Part shown: positions 55,923 through 64,000 of the stretch, piece by piece
Position numbering within the stretch: the stretch's first letter is position 1
Layout: the number at the start of each line of letters is the position of its first letter
NCBI GenBank assembly: GCA_002343775.1
Contig: DDSH01000020.1
Coordinates: 96,498 to 160,497, forward strand
Source: Anaerolineales bacterium UBA2395
GTDB lineage: Bacteria; Chloroflexota; Anaerolineae; Anaerolineales; Villigracilaceae
Direction of reading: 5' to 3'
DNA length: 64,000 bases
Made by a program: the position numbers and the translations under genes
The notes under the pieces: generated by a model
The model's input: the letters and a program-made list of their open reading frames with translations, nothing else
The model's database searches: none
What the model was told of the DNA's origin: nothing

Positions 55923-57299
55923 TCACCCCGCCAGCAACTCATCCACCGCATTTGCCAGCTCGCGCAAATTACTGACCTTCAATACGTTGTCGCACAGCGG
56001 CGCATATTTTTTCATATCGCTGTCGCCATTCCACATATAGTCGGGTTCGGGGTTGAGCCAGATCGTCCGCGTGGCGCGACGAACCATCATAGAAAAAACG
56101 TCGATGCGTGGATCGTTGTAATTGTTGCGCCCATCACCAACGATCAAAAGGGTCGTACCGCTATTGAGCGTATCCATGTATTCTTTTTGGAAGTCATTGA
56201 GCGACCAGCCAAGGTCGGTGTTGTAATGTCCGCTGGGCATGCGCCACAACACGGACTGAATCGCTTCATCCGCATTCGTGCCGGTAAAGTCTTCAGAGAT
56301 GGATTCAAGATGGTCAATGAAGGCAAAGGCGTGTGTTTTGCGCACTTGTCCCTGCAAAGCGAATAGAAAACTCAGCATCAACTCCGAGCAAAAACGCATG
56401 GACGTGCTGACATCGCAGATCACCACGATCTTCGGCTTGCGGATCTTATCGCGGTGGCGAATCTCCATCGGCACGCCGTGATATTTCAAGTTCGCGCGGA
56501 TGGTCGCTTTCGGGTCCATCTGTCCGCTTTTCATACGCTTTTGGCGCAGGGCAATTCTTGTCCGCAAAGCCGCCGCAAGTCGTTTCACCTCGCGTTGCAA
56601 AATTTTCTTGTCTGCGTCAGACAATGCCTGAAACGGACGGTTCATCAAATTTTCAATATTTTCCCCGCGCGGACGTTCGCTCATGTTCTCTGCCAGCCGC
56701 TCGCCTGCAAATTGCTGGATCTGCTGTTGCATACCCTGCATGTTTTGCTGCACCATATTTTGGATCTGTTCAATGCGCTCGCGGCTCATGCCCATCTGTT
56801 GAAGTTGCTCCATCAACTCGCGCATCGCCTCGCGCACTTCGGGAAACGCCAACGCCCGCATCATGCGCTGAGACATCCAGTTTTGATAATTGAGATTGTC
56901 CGCCTGGTTCAACCCGACTAATTGCGCCATCGCCTCCAACTCAGACTTGGTGAGCGGCTCGCCGTTCATCAGTCTTTCCATCCGCTGTCGGAGATTCTCG
57001 GTAAACTGCTTCAACGCTTCCGCCAGCATTTGGATCTCTTCCGGCGTCAGGTCATCCGATGGGTTGCCGCCCATCTCCGGCGGAGTCCCTGAACCGAAGA
57101 AGAGCGGGAAGAGTTTGTCGAAAGTGGGGAGGTCTTTCACATCCTTGACGAGCGTCGCCCGCAAAGATAATCGAAACTGTTCGCGGTCTTGAATCCCCAT
57201 CAGATCCACCGCCGAAAACGCCTCGGCAGACTCGGCAAGCGACACGCGCACCCCGCTGGCGCGCAAAGCTGAGATCAACTGTAAGATGCGGGATTCCAT
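55923..57299 (-). CDS. VWA domain protein, CoxE-like
   Basis: 458 residues. Helical N-terminal half with a Gln/Met-rich stretch (about 165-195). A VWA domain starts about 290 with the MIDAS DVSTSMRF and GDGRNNYNDPR. Family members pair with MoxR ATPases (CoxD) as chaperone or cofactor-loading machines, for example for CO dehydrogenase. Directly downstream of the MoxR gene here. Confidence 0.87.
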   Translation of the reverse strand: MESRILQLISALRASGVRVSLAESAEAFSAVDLMGIQDREQFRLSLRATLVKDVKDLPTFDKLFPLFFGSGTPPEMGGNPSDDLTPEEIQMLAEALKQFTENLRQRMERLMNGEPLTKSELEAMAQLVGLNQADNLNYQNWMSQRMMRALAFPEVREAMRELMEQLQQMGMSRERIEQIQNMVQQNMQGMQQQIQQFAGERLAENMSERPRGENIENLMNRPFQALSDADKKILQREVKRLAAALRTRIALRQKRMKSGQMDPKATIRANLKYHGVPMEIRHRDKIRKPKIVVICDVSTSMRFCSELMLSFLFALQGQVRKTHAFAFIDHLESISEDFTGTNADEAIQSVLWRMPSGHYNTDLGWSLNDFQKEYMDTLNSGTTLLIVGDGRNNYNDPRIDVFSMMVRRATRTIWLNPEPDYMWNGDSDMKKYAPLCDNVLKVSNLRELANAVDELLAG

Positions 57300-57315
57300 A
57301 ATATGTATTCCTGTA

Positions 57316-57368
57316 GGGGCACAGCGATGTCATTAATTACAATGTCATCGATCGTATCGCTGTGCCCC
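57316..57368. repeat. Stem-loop with GTAGGGGCACAGC arms
   Basis: GGGGCACAGCGAT / ATCGCTGTGCCCC, 13-bp perfect, 27-base loop, between the MoxR and VWA genes. The GTAGGGGC end recalls the element at 61266-61295. Confidence 0.65.
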
Positions 57369-57381
57369 CTCGTCGTATTCG

Positions 57382-58347
57382 TCAATTCCCTGAAAATCTT
57401 CCAAAATCATCCGCGGGCGGACGTTGCTTGGGGTTCTGCGGCGGACTCATCAACTGTCGTTTGGCTTTCTGCAGATCCGCTTCATGTTTGAGCAAAACAG
57501 AAAGCGTGTCTTCCAAAACGTCCTTATCCAAATTCGTCGCGTTCAATGCTACAAGCGCATTTGCCCAGTCGAGAGTCTCGCTAATAGACGGCGACTTGCG
57601 CATGTCCGCTTTGCGGAGGCGTTGCACGAATTCGACGGCTTGTTGGGCGAGTTTGGGATTGAGGTTGGGTACTTTCAAATGGACGACTGCCAGTTCCTCC
57701 TGCAAAGTTGGGTAATCCACGAAGAGATACAAACAGCGGCGTTTCAACGCTTCGGAAAGTTCGCGAGTGTTGTTGGAAGTGAGCACTACAAATGGTCTGT
57801 GTTTTGCGGCAAGCGTGCCCAACTCTGGCACAGAGACTTGGAAGTCGCTCAGGATTTCGAGCAGGAAGGCTTCGAACTCCGCATCGGCGCGGTCGATTTC
57901 ATCAATGAGTAGAACTGTGGGTGTTTCGCTGAGGATCGCTTTCAACAGCGGACGTTGTAGTAAAAAGCGTGTCGAGAAAAAGACATCTTCTTCCTTTGCC
58001 AATTTATCCGCTGCCTCGCTTAGAGACTCGGCTTTGCCAAGCGTGTCGTTCAATTTGTCGCGCAGTAACTGCGTATACAGCAATTGCTTGGAATATTCCC
58101 ATTCGTACAACGCTTTAGACTCGTCCAAGCCTTCATAACATTGCAAGCGAATCAACTCGCGTCCCGTTGCTGCGGCAATGGCTTTTGCCAGCTCGGTCTT
58201 GCCCACGCCTGCCGGACCTTCCGCCAAGAGCGGCTTGCCCAACTTCTGGGCAAGATATACAATCGTAGCAATTTCATCTGATGCAATATAGTTCTGTTTG
58301 CCTAGTTCAGTCTTTACGGTTTTGGTCGAATCAAAAACAGTTGTCAT
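57382..58347 (-). CDS. MoxR-type AAA+ ATPase, CoxD-like
   Basis: 321 residues. Walker A GPAGVGKTELAKAIA, Walker B LLIDEIDRADAEF, sensor I LTSNNTRELSEAL, arginine finger RRCLY. It works with the VWA protein encoded next. Such pairs help mature metal or other cofactor enzymes; the client is not identified here. The molybdenum hydroxylase near 37-41 kb is one candidate, an inference. Confidence 0.9.
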   Translation of the reverse strand: MTTVFDSTKTVKTELGKQNYIASDEIATIVYLAQKLGKPLLAEGPAGVGKTELAKAIAAATGRELIRLQCYEGLDESKALYEWEYSKQLLYTQLLRDKLNDTLGKAESLSEAADKLAKEEDVFFSTRFLLQRPLLKAILSETPTVLLIDEIDRADAEFEAFLLEILSDFQVSVPELGTLAAKHRPFVVLTSNNTRELSEALKRRCLYLFVDYPTLQEELAVVHLKVPNLNPKLAQQAVEFVQRLRKADMRKSPSISETLDWANALVALNATNLDKDVLEDTLSVLLKHEADLQKAKRQLMSPPQNPKQRPPADDFGRFSGN

Positions 58348-58430
58348 GTTTCACCTTTGCCTATTCAGACGTGTTGCAACACCTTCATTCTACCGTCCCG
58401 CAAAACTATTCACCAATCTCTAATCTCTAG

Positions 58431-59834
58431 TCACTTTTTGATCCACCTCGGCTTGGTCAACACTTCAGGCTTGAGGATTTCATCCAATTCTGCCTTTGTG
58501 AGCAAACCACGCTCCAGCACGATCTCGGTCACGCTTTTGTTGGATGAGTACGCCTCTTTCGCCACCGAACTTGCATTCTCGTACCCGATGAACGGATTCA
58601 ACGCTGTGACGATTCCGACCGAGCGGGTCATGTGTTCATCCAATCGCTCATGGTTGGCGGTGATGCCTTTCACGCAGCGATCTGCCAGAGAGAGACAGCC
58701 ATTACGAAGATAGATAAGACTGTCAAATAAACTGTGCGCAATGATCGGTTCGAAGGCGTTGAGTTGCAACTGTCCACCGTCTGCGGCAAAGGAAACGGTC
58801 ACATCGTTACCGATGACGAGGAATGCGATCTGGTTCACCACTTCAGGGATGACAGGATTGACCTTGCCAGGCATGATGCTCGAACCCGCTTGAACGGCAG
58901 GTAAATTGATTTCGCCGAACCCAGTCCGAGGTCCAGACGAGAGGAGGCGCAGGTCGTTGCATATCTTCGAGAGTTTCACTGCCACACGTTTCAATACTCC
59001 AGAAAGTTGCACAAACGAACCCACATCCTGAGTCGCTTCGACCAGATTGCCAGCGGTGATGTACTCGATGCCCGTAATTTCGCTCAGGTGCTTGCGTGCC
59101 AGCGCGGCATAATCGGGGTGGGCGTTGATGCCCGTGCCAATCGCCGTCGCGCCGAGATTCATTTCTTGAATCAATAACGCGCCTTCACGCAAACGCTGTT
59201 GGTCTTCTTCGAGCATCACGGCGTACGTGCTGAATTCTTGACCAAGCGTCATCGGCACGGCGTCTTGCAATTGTGTGCGCCCCATCTTCAAAATGTCTTT
59301 GAATTCTTCGGCTTTGGCGGCGAATGCAAGCCGCAACACTTCCATGCCTGCAATGAGATCGTCGATCAAAAATCGCAGTGCCACTTTCACAGCCGTTGGA
59401 TACACGTCATTCGTGCTCTGACTCAAATTGACATGCTCCAACGGATGTAAAAATTTATATTCGCCGAGTTCGTGCCCCATGATCTCCAACGCGCGGTTGG
59501 CGATCACTTCATTCGCGTTCATGTTCGTGGATGTGCCCGCGCCGCCCTGAATCACATCCACCACAAATTGGTCGTGCCACTTCCCAGCGCGGATTTCTTC
59601 ACACGCTTTGATGATGGCATTTGCCTGTTCCGTATCGAGCAGGTTCAATTCTTGATTCGCCTGCGCGCACGCCTGCTTCACACATGCCAGCGCCTTGACC
59701 AAACTCGGATAGGTGCTGATCGGAATATTGCTGATCGGAAAATTTTCCAACGCCCGTGCGGTATGCACGCCGTAATAAACCTCACTGGGTACGGGGTGAT
59801 CTCCCAAAAGATCATGTTCGATTCGATGACTCAC
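58431..59834 (-). CDS. aspA: Aspartate ammonia-lyase
   Basis: 467 residues, full length. Fumarase/aspartase signature GSSIMPGKVNPVIPE with catalytic Ser. Substrate-binding words: GGAGTSTNMNANEVIANRA, HPLEHVNLSQSTNDVYPTAV. Start YYGVHTARALENFPIS favours aspartase over fumarase. Makes fumarate and ammonia from aspartate. The GT4 gene upstream overlaps by ATGA. Confidence 0.92.
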   Translation of the reverse strand: MSHRIEHDLLGDHPVPSEVYYGVHTARALENFPISNIPISTYPSLVKALACVKQACAQANQELNLLDTEQANAIIKACEEIRAGKWHDQFVVDVIQGGAGTSTNMNANEVIANRALEIMGHELGEYKFLHPLEHVNLSQSTNDVYPTAVKVALRFLIDDLIAGMEVLRLAFAAKAEEFKDILKMGRTQLQDAVPMTLGQEFSTYAVMLEEDQQRLREGALLIQEMNLGATAIGTGINAHPDYAALARKHLSEITGIEYITAGNLVEATQDVGSFVQLSGVLKRVAVKLSKICNDLRLLSSGPRTGFGEINLPAVQAGSSIMPGKVNPVIPEVVNQIAFLVIGNDVTVSFAADGGQLQLNAFEPIIAHSLFDSLIYLRNGCLSLADRCVKGITANHERLDEHMTRSVGIVTALNPFIGYENASSVAKEAYSSNKSVTEIVLERGLLTKAELDEILKPEVLTKPRWIKK

Positions 59835-60970
59835 GATTTGACTCCAAGACTTGCGTAGATTTTTAGATTCGCCTGCAATTCTTTCTCAAGCGTATATTGA
59901 CTTAGAACCGCCTCACGACCTGACCTTGCAACGGCTTCCCGTTTCTCAGGCTGACTCAACACCTCAGCCATTTTCTGCGCCAACCCGTTCGCGTCGTTGA
60001 CATTTACGAGGAATCCATTCACATTGTCTTCGATCACATCCATCACACCACCGACAGGTGTGGCAATGACAGGGACTTCACATGCCATCGCTTCGAGCAC
60101 CGCATTCGGCATTCCATCCCGCAGAGACGGATGCACGAAGACATCCATCAAAGAATAGTAGGCAGGCAGGTCTTTGTGGGGGACGTGTCCTGTGATGGTA
60201 ATTCGATATTCGGGATTCGAGTTTCGGAATTCGTCGAAGATTTTTTTATCTTCGCCATCCCGCACTTCCCCAACAATAAATAAGGAAACGGGAATTTTCT
60301 TCACCAACTGCGCGTAGCCAGTTAGTAAAGTTGACATTCCCTTCTTCTCGCGTAACTCCCCAACGAACCCAACGACCTTTGACTTTTGACCTGCAACTTG
60401 CAACATTTCCCCCAATACCTCATTCCTTCCCATCGGCTTAAACAACGCGGTGTCAATTCCATTGGGGATGATGTGAATCTCACGGTCAATAAATGCCTTT
60501 GCTTTTTTCGCCAAAATACTTGCATTGGTTGTGACTGCATTTGCATTTTGCAGGGCATACATCACATGCGAAAACTTACTCGGATCAAATGCCGCGCGTT
60601 CGATGTCGTTTCCGCGAATCGAGACAACGCTGGGGATGTTCAAATATTTTCCAGCATACGTGCCGACGAATCCCGCCATTGGCAAAAAGTAAGCATGGAT
60701 CAAATCGAACGGCTCGCGGTGATGTTCTTCGACGATCAATTCGAACCAATCGACCAATGTGTCGTCCACGCGTTTGTGCGCGCCGAAGCGCGTTACGTGG
60801 ACTCCGCTTGAGTGTAGAGTCTGCTTGATGGTGGGTGGCAGGTTCACGGTCGGAGCAAAGAGGCGCACGTCATGTCCAGCCGACGATAACAAATCCCCCA
60901 ATCGTCCTGTTGAGATTGCGAGACCGCCAAGGTCGGGTGTATACTTTTCGCTAAGCAAAGCAATTTTCAT
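59831..60970 (-). CDS. Glycosyltransferase family 4
   Basis: 379 residues from ATG 60970 (TTG 60982 is an alternative). Two Rossmann-like domains. The donor-binding end is EAMACEVPVIATPVGGVMDV, and HPSLRDGMPNAVLEAMACE holds the E-X7-E pattern typical of GT4. N-terminal EKYTPDLGGLAISTGRLGDLL. It transfers a sugar from a nucleotide donor, perhaps for surface polysaccharide; specificity not known. Shares a start region with the divergent small Zn protein. Confidence 0.88.
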   Translation of the reverse strand: MKIALLSEKYTPDLGGLAISTGRLGDLLSSAGHDVRLFAPTVNLPPTIKQTLHSSGVHVTRFGAHKRVDDTLVDWFELIVEEHHREPFDLIHAYFLPMAGFVGTYAGKYLNIPSVVSIRGNDIERAAFDPSKFSHVMYALQNANAVTTNASILAKKAKAFIDREIHIIPNGIDTALFKPMGRNEVLGEMLQVAGQKSKVVGFVGELREKKGMSTLLTGYAQLVKKIPVSLFIVGEVRDGEDKKIFDEFRNSNPEYRITITGHVPHKDLPAYYSLMDVFVHPSLRDGMPNAVLEAMACEVPVIATPVGGVMDVIEDNVNGFLVNVNDANGLAQKMAEVLSQPEKREAVARSGREAVLSQYTLEKELQANLKIYASLGVKS

Positions 60971-60981
60971 GAGGTGTCTCA

Positions 60982-61260
60982 ATGGCGAAATGTGAAATGA
61001 TTATCGGTTATCTGGTTCCGCATCGTTGTGAAAACCCGGCATTGGGGACGTGTGCAAAATGCGGGCGTGGTTTTTGTGACGAGCATACGAATGCAACCAA
61101 AGAAGGGCGGGTTTGCCTTGCCTGTCAGCAGGGGCTTGAGATGCCGGTTGCTTTGCCGATTGCCGCTTCAACATTCACTGCCGCCGATCTGTTGGTGTTT
61201 GGCAGCGCCAGCGCCTGGGACGATGACGAAAGCGGCGATATGTTTTCTGATTTGAGTTGA
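60982..61260 (+). CDS. Small zinc-finger-like protein
   Basis: 92 residues. Cys and His spacing CENPALGTCAKCGRGFC, then DEH and CLAC, looks like a B-box type zinc site. A hydrophobic middle (MPVALPIAAS) and acidic end (DDDESGDMFSDLS). No further family. Its start is only 11 bases from the divergent GT4 start; promoter TTGCGA/TATACT (60916-60921, 60940-60945) would lie in the GT4 gene. Confidence 0.65.
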   Translation: MAKCEMIIGYLVPHRCENPALGTCAKCGRGFCDEHTNATKEGRVCLACQQGLEMPVALPIAASTFTAADLLVFGSASAWDDDESGDMFSDLS

Positions 61261-61265
61261 TTTTT

Positions 61266-61295
61266 TGTAGGGGCGACTCGCGAGTCGCCCCTACA
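61266..61295. terminator. Perfect 30-base palindrome between convergent genes
   Basis: TGTAGGGGCGACTCG and its exact reverse complement with no loop; T run before it on the plus strand. It probably ends the genes on both sides and is of the GTAGGGGC repeat type. Confidence 0.7.
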
Positions 61296-61299
61296 TGAT

Positions 61300-62364
61300 T
61301 TAATACGGTCCGATCATCTCCCAAATTTTCTTATTCTCTTCAATAAAATCATCGCAGCGCGCACAGGGCTTGAGCGCAGGCGGATGCATTTTCAAGCGGA
61401 CTTGACGGTATGCATCTCCATTCCATACTTCTTTAAATGACTGATGGATGATATTTCCCAAAGGTGGGATTTTTTCACGCGTCATACAGCAGACATAGAC
61501 ATTGCCATTGAAATCGATCAGCGTGTGTGACCACGGCGCATAGCAGGGATGCTTCTCGTAGAAGCCGAACGCATACCTGCCCGCGCGTCCCAAGCGGACC
61601 TCGGACTCGTCCCGCCCAAAGGGGAAAGCATCTTCATCCGAAACGATCAGACCCAATTCAAGCGCACGTTCCGCAATGCGCGGCGCGATCTCTTCATTGA
61701 ATTTGGTAATGTCCTTTTTTCGCATGGACAGAATTTCACCGCAATGGTCATCCACAGGGATGAGGTTGATTCCATCCGCGCCGAGTTGGTGGGCAAGGTC
61801 TGGGAGTGTGGCAAGCGTCTCGTAGTTCGTGCGGCTGACCACGGTGTTGATGCGGATCGTGAGTTTCCCCTTGTGCTTGTAACGCCGAAAGAGTTCCACG
61901 GCTTTGGTGGTGGCTTTGAACGCACCTTGTACCCCACGAATTTTTTCGTGCATTTTGCGAATGGGCGAGTCGATGGAAAGGTTGACGCCGCGCAGACCTG
62001 CTTCCACCAGCCGTTTGGCTTTCTCTTTGGTGATAAGCGTGCCGTTGGTCGTCATGGTCACTTTGATGTCGAGCGATGAAGCCAATTCCACAAAATCGGG
62101 GATTTGCGGTCTGAGCATGGGTTCGCCGCCGGAGATGTGGATTTTTTTCGTGCCCATCTCCGCCAGTTCGGTGATGACTTCTTTCAGGCGATCCGGCGTA
62201 ACGGGCGGCTCACGGGTTTCGCGCCAGTGATTGCACATCTCACATTTGAGGTTGCAGCCGTAGAAGACCTTGAACTTAACATAAAGCGGCTTGAACGGAC
62301 GCGCATTCAAGACCGCTTGTTTAAGTTCTTCCTTTTCGCTGGCAATCGTTTCGGAATTGTGCAT
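61300..62364 (-). CDS. Radical SAM protein with SPASM-type C-terminus
   Basis: 354 residues. The CX3CX2C motif for the radical SAM [4Fe-4S] is in YGCNLKCEMCNHW. ISGGEPMLRP is the SAM-binding GGE. The C-terminus has VYVCCMTR and PCARCDDF, typical of SPASM auxiliary clusters. Substrate unknown; such proteins modify peptides or small metabolites, and no precursor peptide gene was noticed nearby. Confidence 0.88.
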   Translation of the reverse strand: MHNSETIASEKEELKQAVLNARPFKPLYVKFKVFYGCNLKCEMCNHWRETREPPVTPDRLKEVITELAEMGTKKIHISGGEPMLRPQIPDFVELASSLDIKVTMTTNGTLITKEKAKRLVEAGLRGVNLSIDSPIRKMHEKIRGVQGAFKATTKAVELFRRYKHKGKLTIRINTVVSRTNYETLATLPDLAHQLGADGINLIPVDDHCGEILSMRKKDITKFNEEIAPRIAERALELGLIVSDEDAFPFGRDESEVRLGRAGRYAFGFYEKHPCYAPWSHTLIDFNGNVYVCCMTREKIPPLGNIIHQSFKEVWNGDAYRQVRLKMHPPALKPCARCDDFIEENKKIWEMIGPY

Positions 62365-62386
62365 AACGGTACGTTAGATAATTGTA

Positions 62387-63355
62387 TCACCCGTCTTTTG
62401 GCGCTTCCCCAACGAGATATTTTCTTAAAGCGGTGATTTGTGACCTGCGAAAATCTTGCACGATTGGTAGGGTCGGGTCGAAGACATCAAATCCGTGAAA
62501 AGCACCTTGAACGATTTCCAGTTCACAATTTATGCCTGCTTCTCTCAACCTTTCGGCATATATTTTATCTTCGTCACAAAATACATCCAATGTGCCGACG
62601 CCGATCCAGGCATTGGGTAACCCGGAGAGGTCGCTTCGGCGGGCAGGGACGGCATGAGGTGGTGCTTCCTCTTTTCCGAAATTTTTCCCAAGATACGACT
62701 CCCAACCGAAGCGATTGTTCTTTTGACTCCAGGCTGGGCTGTTGCTGTCGTCAATATCTGTGCGGAAAACGGTACGGTCATCGAGCATGGGATAAGTCAG
62801 CAATTGAAAGATGGGAGAAACTTCTTGGCGATCAAGCGCCAATTGGGCGAGCGCAGCCGCCAGCCCGCCCCCGGCGCTGGTGCCGCCGACCCCGATTCGG
62901 TTTACATCAAAACCGAACTGCGCTGAATTTGCCTTTGCCCACATCAATGCGGAGTAACAATCCTCCAACCCGGCAGGGAAGGGGTGTTTGGGCGCAAGGC
63001 GATAATCCACGGAAACGATACTAATGCCCAGTTCGCGCACAAACTGGATGCAAACAGAGTCTTCCATTTCGGGCTTTCCAATGATGTATCCACCGCCGTG
63101 CATCCAGATCAGAACAGGCTTGGCGCTTACGTGATCAACAGGCTGATAAATTCTCAAGCGTATCTTCGTGCTTCCATCCCTGTTGTCGATCACGATGTTT
63201 TTAATGGATATATCTTTTGGCGCTTTTGGGGTTGGTAATAGCGAGATCAATAACCGTATGAGCCAAAGATTATTTTTACTGTAATGAATGGATGGGCTTT
63301 TCTTGAGAGCGTTCTGTAGTTCTGGATGTACCTTTGAAATTTTATTTTCAGTCAT
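62387..63355 (-). CDS. Alpha/beta hydrolase, hormone-sensitive lipase (GDXG) family
   Basis: 322 residues. Oxyanion motif WMHGGGYIIG, nucleophile GTSAGGGLAAAL, acid GTLDVFCDEDK, His GAFHGFDVFDP. An esterase of short acyl chains in the family. Stop follows the radical SAM gene by a short gap; starts 4 bases into the DUF1905 stop (ATGA). Confidence 0.9.
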   Translation of the reverse strand: MTENKISKVHPELQNALKKSPSIHYSKNNLWLIRLLISLLPTPKAPKDISIKNIVIDNRDGSTKIRLRIYQPVDHVSAKPVLIWMHGGGYIIGKPEMEDSVCIQFVRELGISIVSVDYRLAPKHPFPAGLEDCYSALMWAKANSAQFGFDVNRIGVGGTSAGGGLAAALAQLALDRQEVSPIFQLLTYPMLDDRTVFRTDIDDSNSPAWSQKNNRFGWESYLGKNFGKEEAPPHAVPARRSDLSGLPNAWIGVGTLDVFCDEDKIYAERLREAGINCELEIVQGAFHGFDVFDPTLPIVQDFRRSQITALRKYLVGEAPKDG

Positions 63356-63639
63356 AAGTGAAGTTCCAACTTCAATTTGATTTCATCGCCCTCTTTGAGG
63401 TGTTCCGCCTTTTGAACGACCATTTTTATCGGTACAAGGTATCGACCATCTTTCGGAAAAAGCGAAGTTTTCCACTCGGTTTTTCCGACCTTCACCGTGA
63501 CTGGAATGACGCCCCAGCCATAGGTCACCAATTTGGAGACTGCCTTAATATCAGCGCTTTCTTTTTCGGGCACAGCCACAAAGAGATAAGGAGCCGGTCC
63601 GCGCCATTGGAAGATAGTGCCTTTGAACACGATAATCAT
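63352..63639 (-). CDS. DUF1905 domain protein
   Basis: 95 residues. FKGTIFQWRGPAPYLFVAVP and GWGVIPVTVKVG are the family pattern (small beta-barrel-like fold). Function unknown. Starts just after the transporter gene, so cotranscribed with it and the esterase. Confidence 0.82.
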   Translation of the reverse strand: MIIVFKGTIFQWRGPAPYLFVAVPEKESADIKAVSKLVTYGWGVIPVTVKVGKTEWKTSLFPKDGRYLVPIKMVVQKAEHLKEGDEIKLKLELHL

Positions 63640-63640
63640 T

Positions 63641-64000
63641 TTATGTCTCTCGTTCTGCCAGCACTCTCAATGTTTCATTATGGCTTTCGCGGGTGATGGG
63701 ATAGTTCCAGGCGAAGACGACAGCCAAAAGCAGCAGGGTAGTTGGTATCGGTCCGGTAAAGAGGCGGATGGCTTGAATCGCAGAATCCGGCTGGATGGGT
63801 AAACTTCCGCTCGCATCGGGGGTAATGTATCCGTTCGCGGCGAGGGCTTGTCCCATCCCCCAAAGCGCAATAGCCGTGGCGAGTTTCTGAAAGAATGATG
63901 CGAAGGCGTAGTAAGACCCCTCGCGGCGTTGACCGGTTTGCAGTTGGTCGTGTTCGATGATGTCGGGAATCATTGACCACGGCAATACATACGCGGTGGC
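63641..64000 (-). CDS. MFS transporter, GPH sugar/cation symporter type, 5' end cut by window edge
   Basis: The open frame continues to base 64000, so the N-terminal part is missing. The visible 119 residues include YVLPWSMIPDIIEHDQLQTG and REGSYYAFASFFQKLATAIA, typical of the C-terminal half of GPH-type symporters, plus two further membrane segments. An internal TTG at 63985 is not the start. Substrate unknown. Confidence 0.85.
   Translation of the reverse strand, partial: ATAYVLPWSMIPDIIEHDQLQTGQRREGSYYAFASFFQKLATAIALWGMGQALAANGYITPDASGSLPIQPDSAIQAIRLFTGPIPTTLLLLAVVFAWNYPITRESHNETLRVLAERET

Noticed and set aside
1..64000. tRNA, rRNA, prophage, transposase, toxin-antitoxin, defence system
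   Set aside because: No clear sequence for any of these was found on reading both strands; a tRNA scan and HMM search would be needed to exclude them fully.

Overview
The window looks like a piece of chromosome from a Chloroflexota bacterium of the Anaerolineae type. This is an inference from several things seen together: moderately high GC, many lipoproteins and surface proteins with long Thr/Pro tracts, a type 2 isoleucyl-tRNA synthetase under a T-box, a glmS ribozyme, archaeal-type class I aldolase, and selenium/molybdenum hydroxylase accessory genes. No rRNA, tRNA, CRISPR array, transposase or phage gene was seen. Most genes are ordinary chromosomal genes in short operons, and most convergent gene pairs share a stem-loop terminator.

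Layout. 1-2.4 kb: start of a complex I operon (iscX-nuoB-nuoCD, running off the left edge), facing a SufR-like iron-sulfur-type regulator across a shared promoter region with a palindrome. 2.6-7.3 kb: dCMP deaminase, a KAS III-like condensing enzyme, and glmS with its self-cleaving ribozyme leader. 7.3-15.4 kb: a Tad/Flp-type surface cluster (prepilin peptidase, four TadE-like and two TadG-like proteins, one with a VWA domain) with very long Thr/Pro repeats but no motor genes. 15.5-21.5 kb: murA with Asp replacing the fosfomycin-target Cys, two related lipoproteins with thioredoxin, ftsY, prfB with its programmed frameshift, and a two-S1-domain RNA-binding protein. 21.6-28.6 kb: a Tat-exported phosphoesterase, T-box-controlled ileS with an unusual GVHH signature, a phosphatidylcholine-synthase-like gene, an acetyltransferase, and a secreted protein with an Asn/Gly/Lys tail.

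28.6-41.2 kb: lipid genes (PlsC-like, diacylglycerol kinase-like), followed by a molybdenum hydroxylase region. The latter has a fused FAD/2Fe-2S subunit, the molybdopterin subunit, and the accessory genes yqeB, a yqeC-mocA fusion and a second mocA-like gene. 41.2-45.8 kb: aldolase, Nudix hydrolase, a lipoprotein, and a histidine kinase with a cyclic-nucleotide-type sensor. 46-52.5 kb: a redox cluster (ArsR regulator, octaheme cytochrome c of the tetrathionate-reductase type, heptaheme cytochrome c fused to a cytochrome b-like membrane part, and two YeeE/YedE sulfur transporters). One transporter carries a rhodanese domain without its catalytic Cys and ends in a Gly-Gly-Gly-Cys-Gly tail. This is the most interesting region and may be an undescribed sulfur-oxyanion handling system.

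52.7-64 kb: an XRE-cupin regulator, three stand-alone receiver domains, a PilZ protein, a MoxR/VWA pair, aspartate ammonia-lyase, a glycosyltransferase, a radical SAM/SPASM protein, an esterase, a DUF1905 protein and the end of an MFS/GPH transporter cut by the right edge.

The two largest uncertainties are the real electron donor/acceptor of the 46-52 kb cluster and the substrate of the molybdenum hydroxylase. Neither can be read from the sequence.
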